Positions 8,680 through 17,931 of a stretch of 64,000 bases of DNA are shown one piece after another. This DNA comes from Thalassoroseus pseudoceratinae (GTDB taxonomy: Bacteria > Planctomycetota > Planctomycetia > Planctomycetales > Planctomycetaceae). The position numbers and the translations under genes were made by a program. The notes under the pieces are model-generated. The model searched no databases. It was given only the letters and a program-made list of their open reading frames with translations, and was not told the origin of the DNA. Position 1 is the stretch's first letter, and every line of letters starts with the position of its first letter. The stretch is taken from positions 496,001 through 560,000 of the forward strand of contig NZ_JAALXT010000002.1 of the NCBI RefSeq assembly GCF_011634775.1. The letters are read 5' to 3'.

Positions 8680-10125
8680 TCACTCACCGAACTCGAATGG
8701 TGACGGACCGAAGTCACCGCCTGTGCTTGGTTGGCTTGCCAACGAATCGCTGGCAGTGTTGCCTTGGTTCAGTTCATCGGTGAGGTAGGAGACAAAACGC
8801 GGGCTGGCTTGGTTGATGATGATCACACGGCTTTCCGCTTCGGGTTGATCGAGCGGCCGCACGATACAGATCACCTCGGCATTTCCGACGTCCTTAAGCG
8901 TGTCGGGGATTCCCGATTCCTGACTGGCTTGTGTCAGCGAGTTTCGGGTTTCGCCCGCCGATCCGGAGTGGTTCGGTGTCGTGTTGGATGCCAAGCGAAT
9001 GTCATCAGTCGCCGCGTCCTCGAAGAGATGACCGTAGCCGCAACGGCGAAGCAAATCGTGAATGGCTTCCAGTCCGGCGTAGAGTCCACGATTCTCACGA
9101 TAATTGGAACGGATGCAAACGCCAACGACTTGGCCGTCTTCGGAGAACAATCCGCCGCCGGAGCGTCCTCGGATTGGCGTTCCTGTGCATTCGACATTGG
9201 CCGGCCCGTCGTATCGGTTGAGTTCCGTCACTTTGACGTTCTGAACCGATGGCTTCTCGCCGCCACCACACCCGACACTCGTCACCGGTTGATTGACTTT
9301 GAGATTCATTCCCGCATCGGCGATTCGCGTCTGCGAGAGTGGTCGTTCCGTGGTGACCGAGAGCAATCCAACGTCGGCGTCCAAGTCGAAGTCGATCAAC
9401 TCGCCCGCAATCGTGCTGACTTCGCCACCCTCGAACACATCGATCTCAACGACGGCTTCACTACTGAGTGTGCGGAACAGGTGGCCGCAGGTCAAAATCA
9501 AAAAACGGTTGCCGTCACGACCGACAACCGTTCCCGAACCGAAATTCACACCTTGCTCGTCCCGCAGCCGAATACGTACGCTCCACGCTAGCGGATCGAC
9601 GGTTCCTTGCGGTGATGTTGAAGTTGGCGGTTCCTGCGTCGGCAACGTTGTGACAGCGGCTAGTTGTTCGGGCTCACGCGATGGCTGCTTTGATTCCGAT
9701 GGAGCAGGGAACGGGAAATCGAACGAGGATTTCGCTGAAGAGTTCGCCGGTGATTTCGGGCCAGCACTCGCGACTTGCACGGGCGATTTCCGTTCACGAC
9801 TTCGAGGCGGGCCGCTTGGGATTTGTAGGAGCATCCGTTTCAACTGCGCCTCGGCGGTCATGCCGACCGATCGCGTCCGTTCTTGGCCATCAATCACCAA
9901 CACGAAGGCGGGGATGCTGCGGACGTTGTATTTCTTTGCCAAGTCGGGGCGTTGGTCGATATCGACTTTCATAATCGGATACCCTTGGCGTTTCAGACGT
10001 GACACCACGGGATTCATTTGCTGGCAAGGACCACACCAAGTGGCGGTGAAGTCGAGGAGAACTCCACGACTGGTTCCCGGATCGGCATTAACGCTCGTCA
10101 GCACGAGCAGAGCGAGGGCATGCAT
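8680..10125 (-). CDS. Thioredoxin domain fused to a trypsin-like serine protease domain
   Basis: 481 residues. Residues ~10-105 form a thioredoxin fold with an intact WCGPC active site (Cys31, Cys34), preceded by a short hydrophobic leader. After a ~75-residue Ser/Pro-rich linker, residues ~180-360 form an S1C-type trypsin-like protease with visible His (LTCGH), Asp (DADVGLL) and Ser (GRSGGG) triad motifs. The last ~100 residues are unassigned. Such Trx-protease fusions probably act in the periplasm in protein quality control or redox-linked proteolysis. There is no PDZ domain. A possible 34-codon leader ORF with a very strong ribosome-binding site precedes it by about 95 bp. Confidence 0.82.
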   Translation of the reverse strand: MHALALLVLTSVNADPGTSRGVLLDFTATWCGPCQQMNPVVSRLKRQGYPIMKVDIDQRPDLAKKYNVRSIPAFVLVIDGQERTRSVGMTAEAQLKRMLLQIPSGPPRSRERKSPVQVASAGPKSPANSSAKSSFDFPFPAPSESKQPSREPEQLAAVTTLPTQEPPTSTSPQGTVDPLAWSVRIRLRDEQGVNFGSGTVVGRDGNRFLILTCGHLFRTLSSEAVVEIDVFEGGEVSTIAGELIDFDLDADVGLLSVTTERPLSQTRIADAGMNLKVNQPVTSVGCGGGEKPSVQNVKVTELNRYDGPANVECTGTPIRGRSGGGLFSEDGQVVGVCIRSNYRENRGLYAGLEAIHDLLRRCGYGHLFEDAATDDIRLASNTTPNHSGSAGETRNSLTQASQESGIPDTLKDVGNAEVICIVRPLDQPEAESRVIIINQASPRFVSYLTDELNQGNTASDSLASQPSTGGDFGPSPFEFGE

Positions 10126-10220
10126 CGGTCAACTCCTGGATCGATTTCGAAGGAAGATCAGGCAGAAAGAGTGTTGCGGTATCGGCGAAAGCGACATCCG
10201 CAAGAGGGGACGGTGAACAC

Positions 10221-10325
10221 TCACACCCAAGCGGGGCGGAACACGCACATCCACTGCCAGAACGGTCGATTCAGGACGTTCGGAATTGGGCGTACCAATT
10301 CGAGAAAACCGAAAGATTGGTTCAT
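10221..10325 (-). CDS. Candidate 34-aa small protein or leader peptide with a strong Shine-Dalgarno
   Basis: The minus strand has AAGGAGG placed 8 nt before an ATG at 10325, followed by 34 sense codons and a TGA ending at 10221. The peptide starts MNQSFGFLELVRPIPN and ends CVFRPAWV; it is rich in aromatic and hydrophobic residues, with three tryptophans. It lies 95 bp upstream of the thioredoxin-protease gene on the same strand. The ribosome-binding site is much better than those of most neighbours, which argues for real translation. I do not recognise a family. It could be a small membrane-associated protein or a regulatory leader peptide. Confidence 0.45.
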   Translation of the reverse strand: MNQSFGFLELVRPIPNVLNRPFWQWMCVFRPAWV

Positions 10326-10511
10326 GGTCCAGGCCTCCTTGCCCGTGCGGCCAAATTAGAATTTGACCGATTGTAAATTATCCAAGATTTGTTGACCTCT
10401 TTTACAACAGACAATGTCGATCCGTGACCTTGTCGAATTGTTAAAGCGGCGTAGGACTCGCATCATTCAAGTCCGCCGGCCAATGATCAACGAATAGCCC
10501 GACAGAACGCA

Positions 10512-10597
10512 ATTAGCGTGCCAAACGGTAATGCTTGGCACGCTAATCGAAAGATTCTCAATTTCAGTCAAACTCAGTTTCGTTTTTGAACTGAGTT
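10512..10597. terminator. Two hairpins downstream of the minus-strand coiled-coil gene
   Basis: ATTAGCGTGCCAA (10512-10524) pairs perfectly with TTGGCACGCTAAT (10535-10547), a 13-bp stem with a 10-nt loop. AACTCAGTT (10571-10579) pairs with AACTGAGTT (10589-10597). Both lie just after the stop of the gene at 10605. Neither has a good T-run on the minus strand, so they are termination or RNA-stability candidates only. Confidence 0.45.
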
Positions 10598-10604
10598 CAT
10601 GAGT

Positions 10605-11420
10605 TCACTTAGATGACGGTGGCACACCGACATCAAACGCCATGTATGGGGCGTCTTCGTCTTCCTTCCAGTTGTCGAAACTGCGAGGAGTGCCAGCGGT
10701 CCAACGATGCATCGTGACAGGACCATACGGCACGGCGATGGTGTTGAGACCGGGCTTCAACTCATGCCAGGTTCCGTTAACGTTCATCCGAGCGTTGGTT
10801 TCGGTCCAGTTGTACAGCCGAACTTCCGCACTGACCTTCAACGCTCGTCGCAGTTGCATGCGTTGTCTGGCATCGGTGAGCAGGGTTGCGGTCGGATCGT
10901 TCGTGGACAACGTGTCGAGTTCGTCTCGCAAGTCGCGATTGGCCTTCTCCAAGGCTTTGATTTGATCTTGAAGTTGGACGAGGTCGGCATTCTGCTTTTG
11001 CAGCCCATCGACTTTGCGGTTCAGGTCGACGATCGCTGTCTGTAGCTTCTCAAGATTCGCCTGCAATGCGTTCCATTGTTCGAGCGAAACCGTGTTCGCA
11101 GGAACAGTGGCTTCTTTGGGTGACTCTTCGGCTGAAGCGGACTCGACAGCCGGTGAAACCGTCTTGTTGGTCGTCTGTGATTCTTCGTTCGCCGTTGTGG
11201 CTTCGGAGCCAACGGCTTGATCTTCGGCACTAGGCGGTTTTGGTTTTGGTTCGTCTTCGTTGTCCAATGCTGTCAGGTATTCCGGCAGACCGGGCGCGGA
11301 AATGCTCGTCGGAGCTGCGGACTTCTCCGCGGCAGCCGGTTTCTGCGCATGAACGACTGACGCCGTTACGAACAGGCAAACGACGCCGCTAAGCCATGAA
11401 GAATGACGTTTTCCACTCAT
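10605..11420 (-). CDS. Secreted coiled-coil protein of unknown function
   Basis: About 271 residues from MSGKRHSSW; an upstream in-frame ATG at 11468 would add 16 residues. A signal peptide ends near VVHAQ. Then follow a low-complexity Ala/Pro/Glu-rich region, a heptad-patterned coiled coil (about residues 105-180, LEQWNALQANLEKLQTAIVD onward), and a ~75-residue C-terminal module containing VRLYNWTETNARMNVNGTW that looks beta-rich. No catalytic motif is seen. It is divergent from the cyanophycinase-like gene. I do not recognise the family; export to the periplasm or envelope is inferred. Confidence 0.65.
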   Translation of the reverse strand: MSGKRHSSWLSGVVCLFVTASVVHAQKPAAAEKSAAPTSISAPGLPEYLTALDNEDEPKPKPPSAEDQAVGSEATTANEESQTTNKTVSPAVESASAEESPKEATVPANTVSLEQWNALQANLEKLQTAIVDLNRKVDGLQKQNADLVQLQDQIKALEKANRDLRDELDTLSTNDPTATLLTDARQRMQLRRALKVSAEVRLYNWTETNARMNVNGTWHELKPGLNTIAVPYGPVTMHRWTAGTPRSFDNWKEDEDAPYMAFDVGVPPSSK

Positions 11421-11716
11421 CGGTCTATCCCATCTATTCGAAGCCGAGGAAACAGACATCCTCGACACTAACGATGCTGCGCAAACGGGTGTTTGTCAAT
11501 GCTCTCGAATGGACTCCCGCAGATTCCGTCGAATTCTTCTCTTGCCGCGGTGAGTCTGACATAGTCAGGTAAAATATACGGCCGACGGCTGCCGCGTTGC
11601 GAACGATCGGTGGAATGCGGTATACCTGATCGCAAACTTTGCGATTGCCCATCAACACACGAGCCTGGTCTGCGTCTTCGGCTAGGAAATTTCATGCCAA
11701 CCCTGCGGAATCGCCG

Positions 11717-13486
11717 ATGAATTTGCATTATTCAAGACTCCGTCCGCGAGCTGCGACGCTGAGAACGGTTCTCCTGCTCGGATCGGTCATCGCAATCGGA
11801 GGGCGTGGGATTGACGCAGCCGATCGGCCGCTGGCGAGGGTTCTCGATCCGAGGGGCATCTCCGGGAGTCTGATTCTTTCCGGCGGACAGGCCGCTGATG
11901 ACGACACGGTTCGCCGCTTTTTGGAGTCTGTCGGTGGTGCGGAGCGAGCCCGAATTGCGGTGCTGACCGGGCTTGCGAGTGATAACCCCGTCGATTCTCT
12001 TGCCATCCTCCGGTTCTGGCAACGACAAGACGTGACAAGTGTCACTCTGTCGCAACCCGATGGGCAGGTCACAGACGCTGATGACGAGTTGCTCAAGCGA
12101 CTGAAAACGGTCAACGCGGTTTGGATTCAGGACGGTCCTCTGGCTTCGCTACTTGAAGCGTATGCCGGGACGCCGGTTCAAGCTGCTTTGCAAGGCGTGC
12201 TGAAAAGAGGTGGCACGGTGGTCGGAATCGGACGTGCCGCGGAAATTGTTGGTTCACGGGTCCAGGTTTCCGATGAGGAACAACGAGACGGGAACAAGCA
12301 TGAATTTGTCCCCGGGCTCGATCTGCTTCCCGATTCCGTCATCCGGACGGGCACCGCAGATGTGCTGCAGGACTTTAAAGTTCCGTCGGGTCACGTCGGG
12401 TATTCGCTACCGAATGATGCCACGATGTTGGTGGGATGCGATTCTGACCAACTCGATTTCCGGAATCAGCGGGTATACGGTCGAGGGAATCTCGATCCGG
12501 GACGGACGGTTTACGTCGTCGGAGCAGACGCGGTGACGGTGTCGTTGGCCAAATCGTTGCAGCGTCCGGAATGGTCGGTCGCGGTTCCTCCCAATCGCGT
12601 TGTGGACCTGACGGCTCTCCGGCGATCGGCGATCGAACGCGACACCACCGATTTTCCACCGGCGAATGTCGGCATTCCCGAGGTTCCCAATGGGACACTG
12701 GTCATCATCGGTGGCGGTGGCATGCCGAAGGAAATCGTGGAAGCGATTATCGACGCAGCCGGTGGTCCAGACGCGAAGTACACCGTGCTCCCGACCGCGA
12801 TTCCCGAACAATTCGCACGACGTTCGGGCGTACCGAGGTTCTTCACCGAATTCGGAGCCGACGACGTGACCGTTCTCCCGCAAGTCGGACGTGGCCAAGT
12901 CGATCAACCTGTTTTTCTGGATAAGATCCGTCAAGCCGATTGCGTTTGGTTCGGCGGCGGACGGCAATGGCGGTTTGTCGATGCCTACGCCCACACACCG
13001 GCCGTGGCCGCGTTCCACGCCGTGTTGAAGCGTGGTGGGGTTATCTGTGGAAGTTCAGCGGGAGCGTCGATTCAAGGGGAATACCTAGCTCGAGCCAATC
13101 CGTTGGGGAACTTGCCTATCATCGCGGAGGGCTACGAACGCGGTTTCGGTTTTCTTCCCGGGACGGCAATCGACCAGCACTTCTCGCAACGCAAACGATT
13201 TGACGATCTCCGCCAATTGGTTCAAACCTACCCGCAGTTTCTGGGAATCGGAATTGATGAGGCGACCGCGATTGTGGTCCGAGGGCACGTTGCAACGGTT
13301 CTAGGAACCCATCACGTGTTCTTCCTCGATGCCCGACCGGAAGACGGAGTGGAAGCGGAAGACGCAAAAGTTCTTCGGGTGGCTCGACTCAAAGCGGGGG
13401 AACGCTACGATCTCAAAGCCAGACGCCCCATCACCGAAACCGATCAAGCCCAGCCCGCGATTGCGGAGCCCGCTGCCGATCGTTGA
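11717..13486 (+). CDS. Tandem cyanophycinase-like (peptidase S51) protein
   Basis: About 589 residues from MNLHYSRLR, with an N-terminal signal segment (VLLLGSVIAIGGRGIDA). Two S51/cyanophycinase-type Rossmann units follow. The first (~35-300) starts GSLILSGGQAADDDTVRRFL but at the nucleophile elbow reads VGIGRAAE, lacking Ser, so it is probably inactive. The second (~310-560) has LVIIGGGGMPKEI and an intact elbow ICGSSAGASIQGE, whose serine is the expected nucleophile, plus a later GIDEATAIVVRG. Relatives cleave cyanophycin or act as dipeptidases (PepE-like). The secretion signal suggests it acts on extracellular or periplasmic peptide substrates. The substrate is unknown. Confidence 0.8.
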   Translation: MNLHYSRLRPRAATLRTVLLLGSVIAIGGRGIDAADRPLARVLDPRGISGSLILSGGQAADDDTVRRFLESVGGAERARIAVLTGLASDNPVDSLAILRFWQRQDVTSVTLSQPDGQVTDADDELLKRLKTVNAVWIQDGPLASLLEAYAGTPVQAALQGVLKRGGTVVGIGRAAEIVGSRVQVSDEEQRDGNKHEFVPGLDLLPDSVIRTGTADVLQDFKVPSGHVGYSLPNDATMLVGCDSDQLDFRNQRVYGRGNLDPGRTVYVVGADAVTVSLAKSLQRPEWSVAVPPNRVVDLTALRRSAIERDTTDFPPANVGIPEVPNGTLVIIGGGGMPKEIVEAIIDAAGGPDAKYTVLPTAIPEQFARRSGVPRFFTEFGADDVTVLPQVGRGQVDQPVFLDKIRQADCVWFGGGRQWRFVDAYAHTPAVAAFHAVLKRGGVICGSSAGASIQGEYLARANPLGNLPIIAEGYERGFGFLPGTAIDQHFSQRKRFDDLRQLVQTYPQFLGIGIDEATAIVVRGHVATVLGTHHVFFLDARPEDGVEAEDAKVLRVARLKAGERYDLKARRPITETDQAQPAIAEPAADR

Positions 13487-13552
13487 TGGAACGTAACACT
13501 CCACCGAAGCCAAAACTCAACAATTGCAGACGCAAAGCAGGAATTCAGCAGA

Positions 13553-14371
13553 GTGACAGATTTTCTACAATTAGCGGGACGCTCCGTGCTCGTGTTCGGG
13601 TTGGCCAACCGCAAGAGTGTGGCCTACCATGTCGGTAAGGTTCTGACGGAGGCGGGAGCCAAGGTTCTGTATTCGGTTCGTTCGCCAGCACGTGCCGAAT
13701 CGGTGCGAAAACTCGTCGGTGATTCTCCTCTGTTCATCTGCGATTTCGAATACCCCGAACAGATCGAACAGCTTCAAAAGGATGTCGCCACGGAACTCGG
13801 AGACGACAAACTTCAGGGACTCGTCCATTCGGTCGCTTTCGCGGATTACTCCGCCGGTCCGCTGCCGTTCGAGCAAACACCTCGGCAGGCGTTTTTGCAG
13901 GCGGTCGATGTCTCTTGTTATTCGCTGCTTGCGGTGTCGAACGCTTTTCGGCCGATACTCGATCCTGAAACCGGCAGTGTTGTGACCATCTCAATCTCAA
14001 CCACACGGATGGCGGCGGAGAATTACGGATACATGGCTCCTGTGAAAGCCGCGTTGGATTCGTCGTTGTGCTTCCTGGCGAAGTCGTTCTCGACGGATTC
14101 CAAAGTTCGGTTCAACGCTGTTTGTCCGGGATTGTTGAAGACCAGTGCCTCCGCAGGCATACCCGGTTACGTCGACAGCTATCTGTTCGCGGAGCAAGCG
14201 ACGTTGCGTCGGGAAGCTGTGCAAACGCCAGAAGTCGCCGACACCGTCGCGTTCCTGCTCAGCCCCAGATCATCCGGCATCAACACGCAGGGATTGGTCA
14301 TCGATGCCGGGATGTCGGTCAACTATTTTGACCGTGATATCGTTGCCGCCTACCAAAAAGGATCGGAATAA
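13553..14371 (+). CDS. fabI: Enoyl-[acyl-carrier-protein] reductase
   Basis: 272 residues from a GTG start. It shows the FabI variant of the SDR cofactor motif ([14 protein letters not shown] rather than the classical TGxxxGIG) and the catalytic segment [11 protein letters not shown], which matches Y-x6-K of FabI. The C-terminal [13 protein letters not shown] is also typical. FabI catalyses the last reduction of each type II fatty-acid elongation cycle using NADH or NADPH. The ClpP-like gene follows after 49 bp. Classical SDR ketoreductases are less likely because of the cofactor motif. Confidence 0.86.
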   Translation: MTDFLQLAGRSVLVFGLANRKSVAYHVGKVLTEAGAKVLYSVRSPARAESVRKLVGDSPLFICDFEYPEQIEQLQKDVATELGDDKLQGLVHSVAFADYSAGPLPFEQTPRQAFLQAVDVSCYSLLAVSNAFRPILDPETGSVVTISISTTRMAAENYGYMAPVKAALDSSLCFLAKSFSTDSKVRFNAVCPGLLKTSASAGIPGYVDSYLFAEQATLRREAVQTPEVADTVAFLLSPRSSGINTQGLVIDAGMSVNYFDRDIVAAYQKGSE

Positions 14372-14420
14372 ACTGAGCCGCTTCGCTTGTTCCCGTTCTC
14401 TGAGAGACATTGAAATCGCC

Positions 14421-15026
14421 ATGCCGCCCACACCCCGAGTTCCCGGTCGTCGTCGGACATCCAGTCTCGAACCGTCTTCATCGTTCTTTCCACCGGCGAA
14501 CCGTCCGACATCGGATTGGGAAATCACGTTGTGCGGAGACCTCAGCGATCGGCAATCCGACCTGATCAATCGTTTGGTGGAATTGCCAAGACGCAGTCGG
14601 GGCCTGATTTACTTCGATTCCAACGGCGGTAATGTCTACACCGGTCTTTGCTTGGCAAGTTTGATTCGGCTACGAGGATTGCACGCGATTGGCGTTGTGA
14701 CCGGCGAGTGTTCCTCGGCGGCGTTGTTCCCGTTCGCCGCGTGTCGGGAACGATTCGTCACCCCGCATGCGACGCTGTTGTTTCATCCGATCCGCTGGCA
14801 AAGCGATGAAGATGTGCGGTACGAAGAGGCTGTCGAATGGGCTCGGCACTTCAAGACGTTGGAAATCGATCTCGATCAGTTACTGTCTCGGCTGTTCGAC
14901 ATGGATTTCGACAAACTGCAACAATGGACCCGACCCGGACGGTTCATCACCGGACCGGAAATGATCGAGGCCGGGCTTGCAAAAATGGTGGACCTCTTCG
15001 AAGACGATATTTGGAAGCAATTGTAA
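14421..15026 (+). CDS. ClpP-like serine protease (crotonase-fold)
   Basis: 201 residues starting at [10 protein letters not shown] basic/proline-rich N-terminal ~40 residues precede the ClpP fold: [10 protein letters not shown], then [14 protein letters not shown] (oxyanion GG), the nucleophile region TGECSSAAL (Ser98), and LLFHPIRW (His122). The third residue is likely Asp or Glu in the C-terminal half. It is divergent from housekeeping ClpP (shorter family motifs, no MTxxxG handle region), so it may be a dedicated or SppA/ClpP-intermediate peptidase. It lies between fabI and the ABC exporter operon on the same strand. The substrate is unknown. Confidence 0.72.
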   Translation: MPPTPRVPGRRRTSSLEPSSSFFPPANRPTSDWEITLCGDLSDRQSDLINRLVELPRRSRGLIYFDSNGGNVYTGLCLASLIRLRGLHAIGVVTGECSSAALFPFAACRERFVTPHATLLFHPIRWQSDEDVRYEEAVEWARHFKTLEIDLDQLLSRLFDMDFDKLQQWTRPGRFITGPEMIEAGLAKMVDLFEDDIWKQL

Positions 15027-15049
15027 CGGGACACCCTTCAGCCATTTGA

Positions 15050-15802
15050 ATGGACCGCATGATCACGCTGAATGGTTTGACAAAACATTATGGGCAGGAC
15101 GTAATCGCCGTCGACGATTTGTCTCTGTCGGTCGCCGCCGGTGAAGTCTACGGACTGCTTGGACCAAATGGTGCCGGCAAAACGACCACGCTGCGGATGG
15201 TCCTCGGGCTGCTCGAACCGACCCGTGGAGACGCATCCATACTCGGGCATTCCGTGTCGACCGATCCGATGATGGTCAAACGTCAAATCGGGTTGGTGTC
15301 GGCTAGTGCCGGGTTATATCAGTGGCTAACACCACGTGAAATGCTGCATTACTTCGCGACGGCTTACGGTCTTTCCAAAAGTCGGATTGCCGACCGAACG
15401 AAGACACTCACGGAACTCATGGATCTCGGCCGGTTTCTCGATCGTCGATGTGCGACCCTCAGCACCGGGCAGAAGCAACGTGTGAATCTTGCCCGCGCTC
15501 TTGTACATGATCCGCCGGTCGTGTTGTTGGATGAACCGACACGCGGTTTGGATGTCGTTGGGTCGCAAGTCGTGTTCGATTACACCGACTTACTCCGCAG
15601 TGAAGGAAAAGCCATCGTCGTTTGCACCCATCAGCTTGATGAAGCGGAGCGGTTGTGCGACCGATTCGGTCTGTTGCATCACGGTCGGCTGCGGTACGAA
15701 GGCACGCTGCCGGAATTAACCACGACGACCGGTTGCGAATCCCTCGTTGCGATGTTTCTCCGACTGCTCGAAAACAAACAGATTTCAGGTTCCGACTCAT
15801 GA
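15050..15802 (+). CDS. ABC transporter ATP-binding protein (NatA-like)
   Basis: 250 residues with Walker [10 protein letters not shown], signature [15 protein letters not shown], Walker [14 protein letters not shown] and the H-loop [13 protein letters not shown]. The sequence resembles the NatA/DrrA class of exporter ATPases. Translation starts at the ATG at 15050; a second ATG lies 9 bp later. The stop overlaps the start of the permease gene (ATGA), so the two are coupled and should form one membrane complex. NatAB-type systems export sodium or other substrates. The actual cargo is unknown, and the fused CPBP protease on the permease hints at peptide or prenyl-protein processing. Confidence 0.88.
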   Translation: MDRMITLNGLTKHYGQDVIAVDDLSLSVAAGEVYGLLGPNGAGKTTTLRMVLGLLEPTRGDASILGHSVSTDPMMVKRQIGLVSASAGLYQWLTPREMLHYFATAYGLSKSRIADRTKTLTELMDLGRFLDRRCATLSTGQKQRVNLARALVHDPPVVLLDEPTRGLDVVGSQVVFDYTDLLRSEGKAIVVCTHQLDEAERLCDRFGLLHHGRLRYEGTLPELTTTTGCESLVAMFLRLLENKQISGSDS

Positions 15803-17931
15803 CTGCAATTCCTCACGAGCCGGAAAACCCCGCCGACGTTTCGTCATCAGCGTCAATGCAACGCGAGTTGATTTCGAAGGAACTCCGTGAGACTCTGCGG
15901 GACCGTCGGACAATCATTACCCTGTTGGCGATGCCGATCCTGTTGTACCCCATGCTCGGGCTGGGGTTTCGATTTCTCGCCGTGCAGGAATTCCAGCAAG
16001 CCCACCCGGAAATTCGCTTGGCACTGGCGACCGAACAGGAAGCCGTCTGGTTGCATGATGCCTTGAAACTTGGAGAGCGTCTATTAGATGCCCAATCCGA
16101 CAGAGGACAAGAAAATGAGCCCGACGTCAACTTTCTGATGGTGGAAGACGCGGCCAAGGGGAGTCTGCGTGACAGTGTCGCGAGTGGCCAGGCGGACTTG
16201 GGGGTGCGTGTTTCACTGGAGGAGGACGATCAAGATCGTACCGCTGAAGTGACCGTCATTCAGAAATCGAATTCGCAGTTCAGTCGGGATGCGGCCGCCT
16301 TTGTCGAATCCCGACTACAGGCGTATGAATTGGCCACCGTTTCCCGACAGATCAAACGTCTCGACCGAAACTTCGAACGGCCGGTTCAGCAATCGACCGA
16401 GTGGATTGTCGGGAAGGAATCAACGTCCGCGATTCTTGGTTTGCTGCCGTTGGTTTTGCTGTTGATGACAGTAACCGGCGGCGTTTATCCGGCGATCGAT
16501 CTAACGGCCGGCGAACGCGAACGTGACACAATGGAAACGCTGATGGCGATGCCGATTCCGAAGTTTCGGATTCTCATCGCCAAGTTTACCGCCGTCTTGA
16601 CAGTCACGTTGATGACCGGCCTGATGAACCTCATCGCCATGACCGCCACGGTGTTTGCGTTATCCTTGGAGACGACACTGTTCGGTGAACAGGGGCTGAC
16701 CTTGGCGTTGGCTGGCCAACTATTCTGGGTGTTGTTTGTCTTTGCGGTGTTCTACTCGTCGGTGCTGCTAGTGTTGACCAGTTCCGCCAAGAGTTTCAAA
16801 GAAGCTCAAGCCTATTTGATTCCGCTGTTATTGGTTTCACTCACGCCGGGACTCATCATTTTTCTGCCCGGATGGGAGTTGAATCAAACAACATCCATCG
16901 TGCCGGTGATCAACATGCTGCTTTTGGCACGAGGGTTGTTCGAGGGCACGGCAAGTTTGTTGCCCGCTGCCATCGCGACGATTTCAACACTGTTGTATTC
17001 CATCGCGGCGTTGGCGTTGGCGGCTCGCGTGTTCGGAGCGGACGCCGTCGCGGTGGGAAGTCGTGGCGGTTGGACGGACCTCCGAAAACGCCCCGAATCC
17101 GAGCAATCTCTGCCGGAGTGTGCCACCGTCATCGTGACCATGGCGGCGATGTTTCCCGCGTTCTTTATTGCATCGGGATTGCTCGGGCGACTCGCAGGGG
17201 CTTCGATGCTCGTTCGCCTTGTTTCGTCGGGGCTACTCACCGCAACCCTGTTCGCGGCGGTCCCTATCGCCGTGTTGATTTGGCGACGGGTTCGTCTTGC
17301 GAATGGCTTGCAACTTCATGGTGCTCCAATCGCCGCGTGGGTTGGTGCGGCCATTTTGGGCGGAAGTTGTTGGCCTTGGGTGTTCGAGTTGGTCGTGTCG
17401 TTTCAGAGTTGGACACTCGATTCCCTCGATGAATCCAAACGCCAGCAGGTTGAGACTCTTCTGCAAGCTTGGAAAGCGATTCCGTTACCGATCGTGGTAT
17501 TCAGTCTGGGGATTCTGCCGGGAATCTGCGAAGAAGTCTTCTTCCGCGGCTTTTTCATGTCGGGTATTCGCAGGCAAGCTAACGGACGGGTGAGCATCAT
17601 CGCGGCTGCGGTTGCGTTCGGTGTGTTTCACATCGTGCTCGCCGGTGGAGCCGCTCCCGAACGGCTGCTTCCTAGTACAATGATGGGGTTGATTTTGGGA
17701 TGGGTGGCGTGGTCGAGCGGAAGCATTCTGCCCGCGATTCTGATGCACTGCATTCACAATTCCACATTGCTCACGATTGCCTCCTTTCGCGACGAATTGA
17801 ACGGCTGGGGATTGGGGAACGTTGAGCAAACGCACCTCCCGACCATATGGCTCGTTGGCTCACTTCTGGGTACCGCTATTGGGTGTTTGCTTGTGTGGAC
17901 GGGAACCCGTCGAAAGGACTCGACCGCATGA
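15799..17931 (+). CDS. ABC-2 permease (NatB-like) fused to a CPBP/CAAX intramembrane protease
   Basis: 710 residues. I place the start at 15799, overlapping the ATPase stop. Residues ~25-420 form an ABC-2/NatB-type permease: a first membrane segment ([15 protein letters not shown]), a large extracytoplasmic loop (~60-210), then several TM helices. Residues ~430-700 are hydrophobic and contain CPBP (Abi/CAAX) protease motifs: EEVFFRGFF (EExxxR), [11 protein letters not shown] (FxxxH) and [12 protein letters not shown] (HxxxN). The fusion ties an exporter to an intramembrane metalloprotease, a form I associate with planctomycete-type NatB proteins. The DUF58 gene starts inside its stop codon, so all three genes form one operon. 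Confidence 0.88.
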   Translation: MTAIPHEPENPADVSSSASMQRELISKELRETLRDRRTIITLLAMPILLYPMLGLGFRFLAVQEFQQAHPEIRLALATEQEAVWLHDALKLGERLLDAQSDRGQENEPDVNFLMVEDAAKGSLRDSVASGQADLGVRVSLEEDDQDRTAEVTVIQKSNSQFSRDAAAFVESRLQAYELATVSRQIKRLDRNFERPVQQSTEWIVGKESTSAILGLLPLVLLLMTVTGGVYPAIDLTAGERERDTMETLMAMPIPKFRILIAKFTAVLTVTLMTGLMNLIAMTATVFALSLETTLFGEQGLTLALAGQLFWVLFVFAVFYSSVLLVLTSSAKSFKEAQAYLIPLLLVSLTPGLIIFLPGWELNQTTSIVPVINMLLLARGLFEGTASLLPAAIATISTLLYSIAALALAARVFGADAVAVGSRGGWTDLRKRPESEQSLPECATVIVTMAAMFPAFFIASGLLGRLAGASMLVRLVSSGLLTATLFAAVPIAVLIWRRVRLANGLQLHGAPIAAWVGAAILGGSCWPWVFELVVSFQSWTLDSLDESKRQQVETLLQAWKAIPLPIVVFSLGILPGICEEVFFRGFFMSGIRRQANGRVSIIAAAVAFGVFHIVLAGGAAPERLLPSTMMGLILGWVAWSSGSILPAILMHCIHNSTLLTIASFRDELNGWGLGNVEQTHLPTIWLVGSLLGTAIGCLLVWTGTRRKDSTA

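Noticed and set aside
15655-15798. Upstream extension of the ABC permease
   Set aside because: It would read deep into the ATPase gene; the ATGA overlap at 15799 is the natural coupled start.
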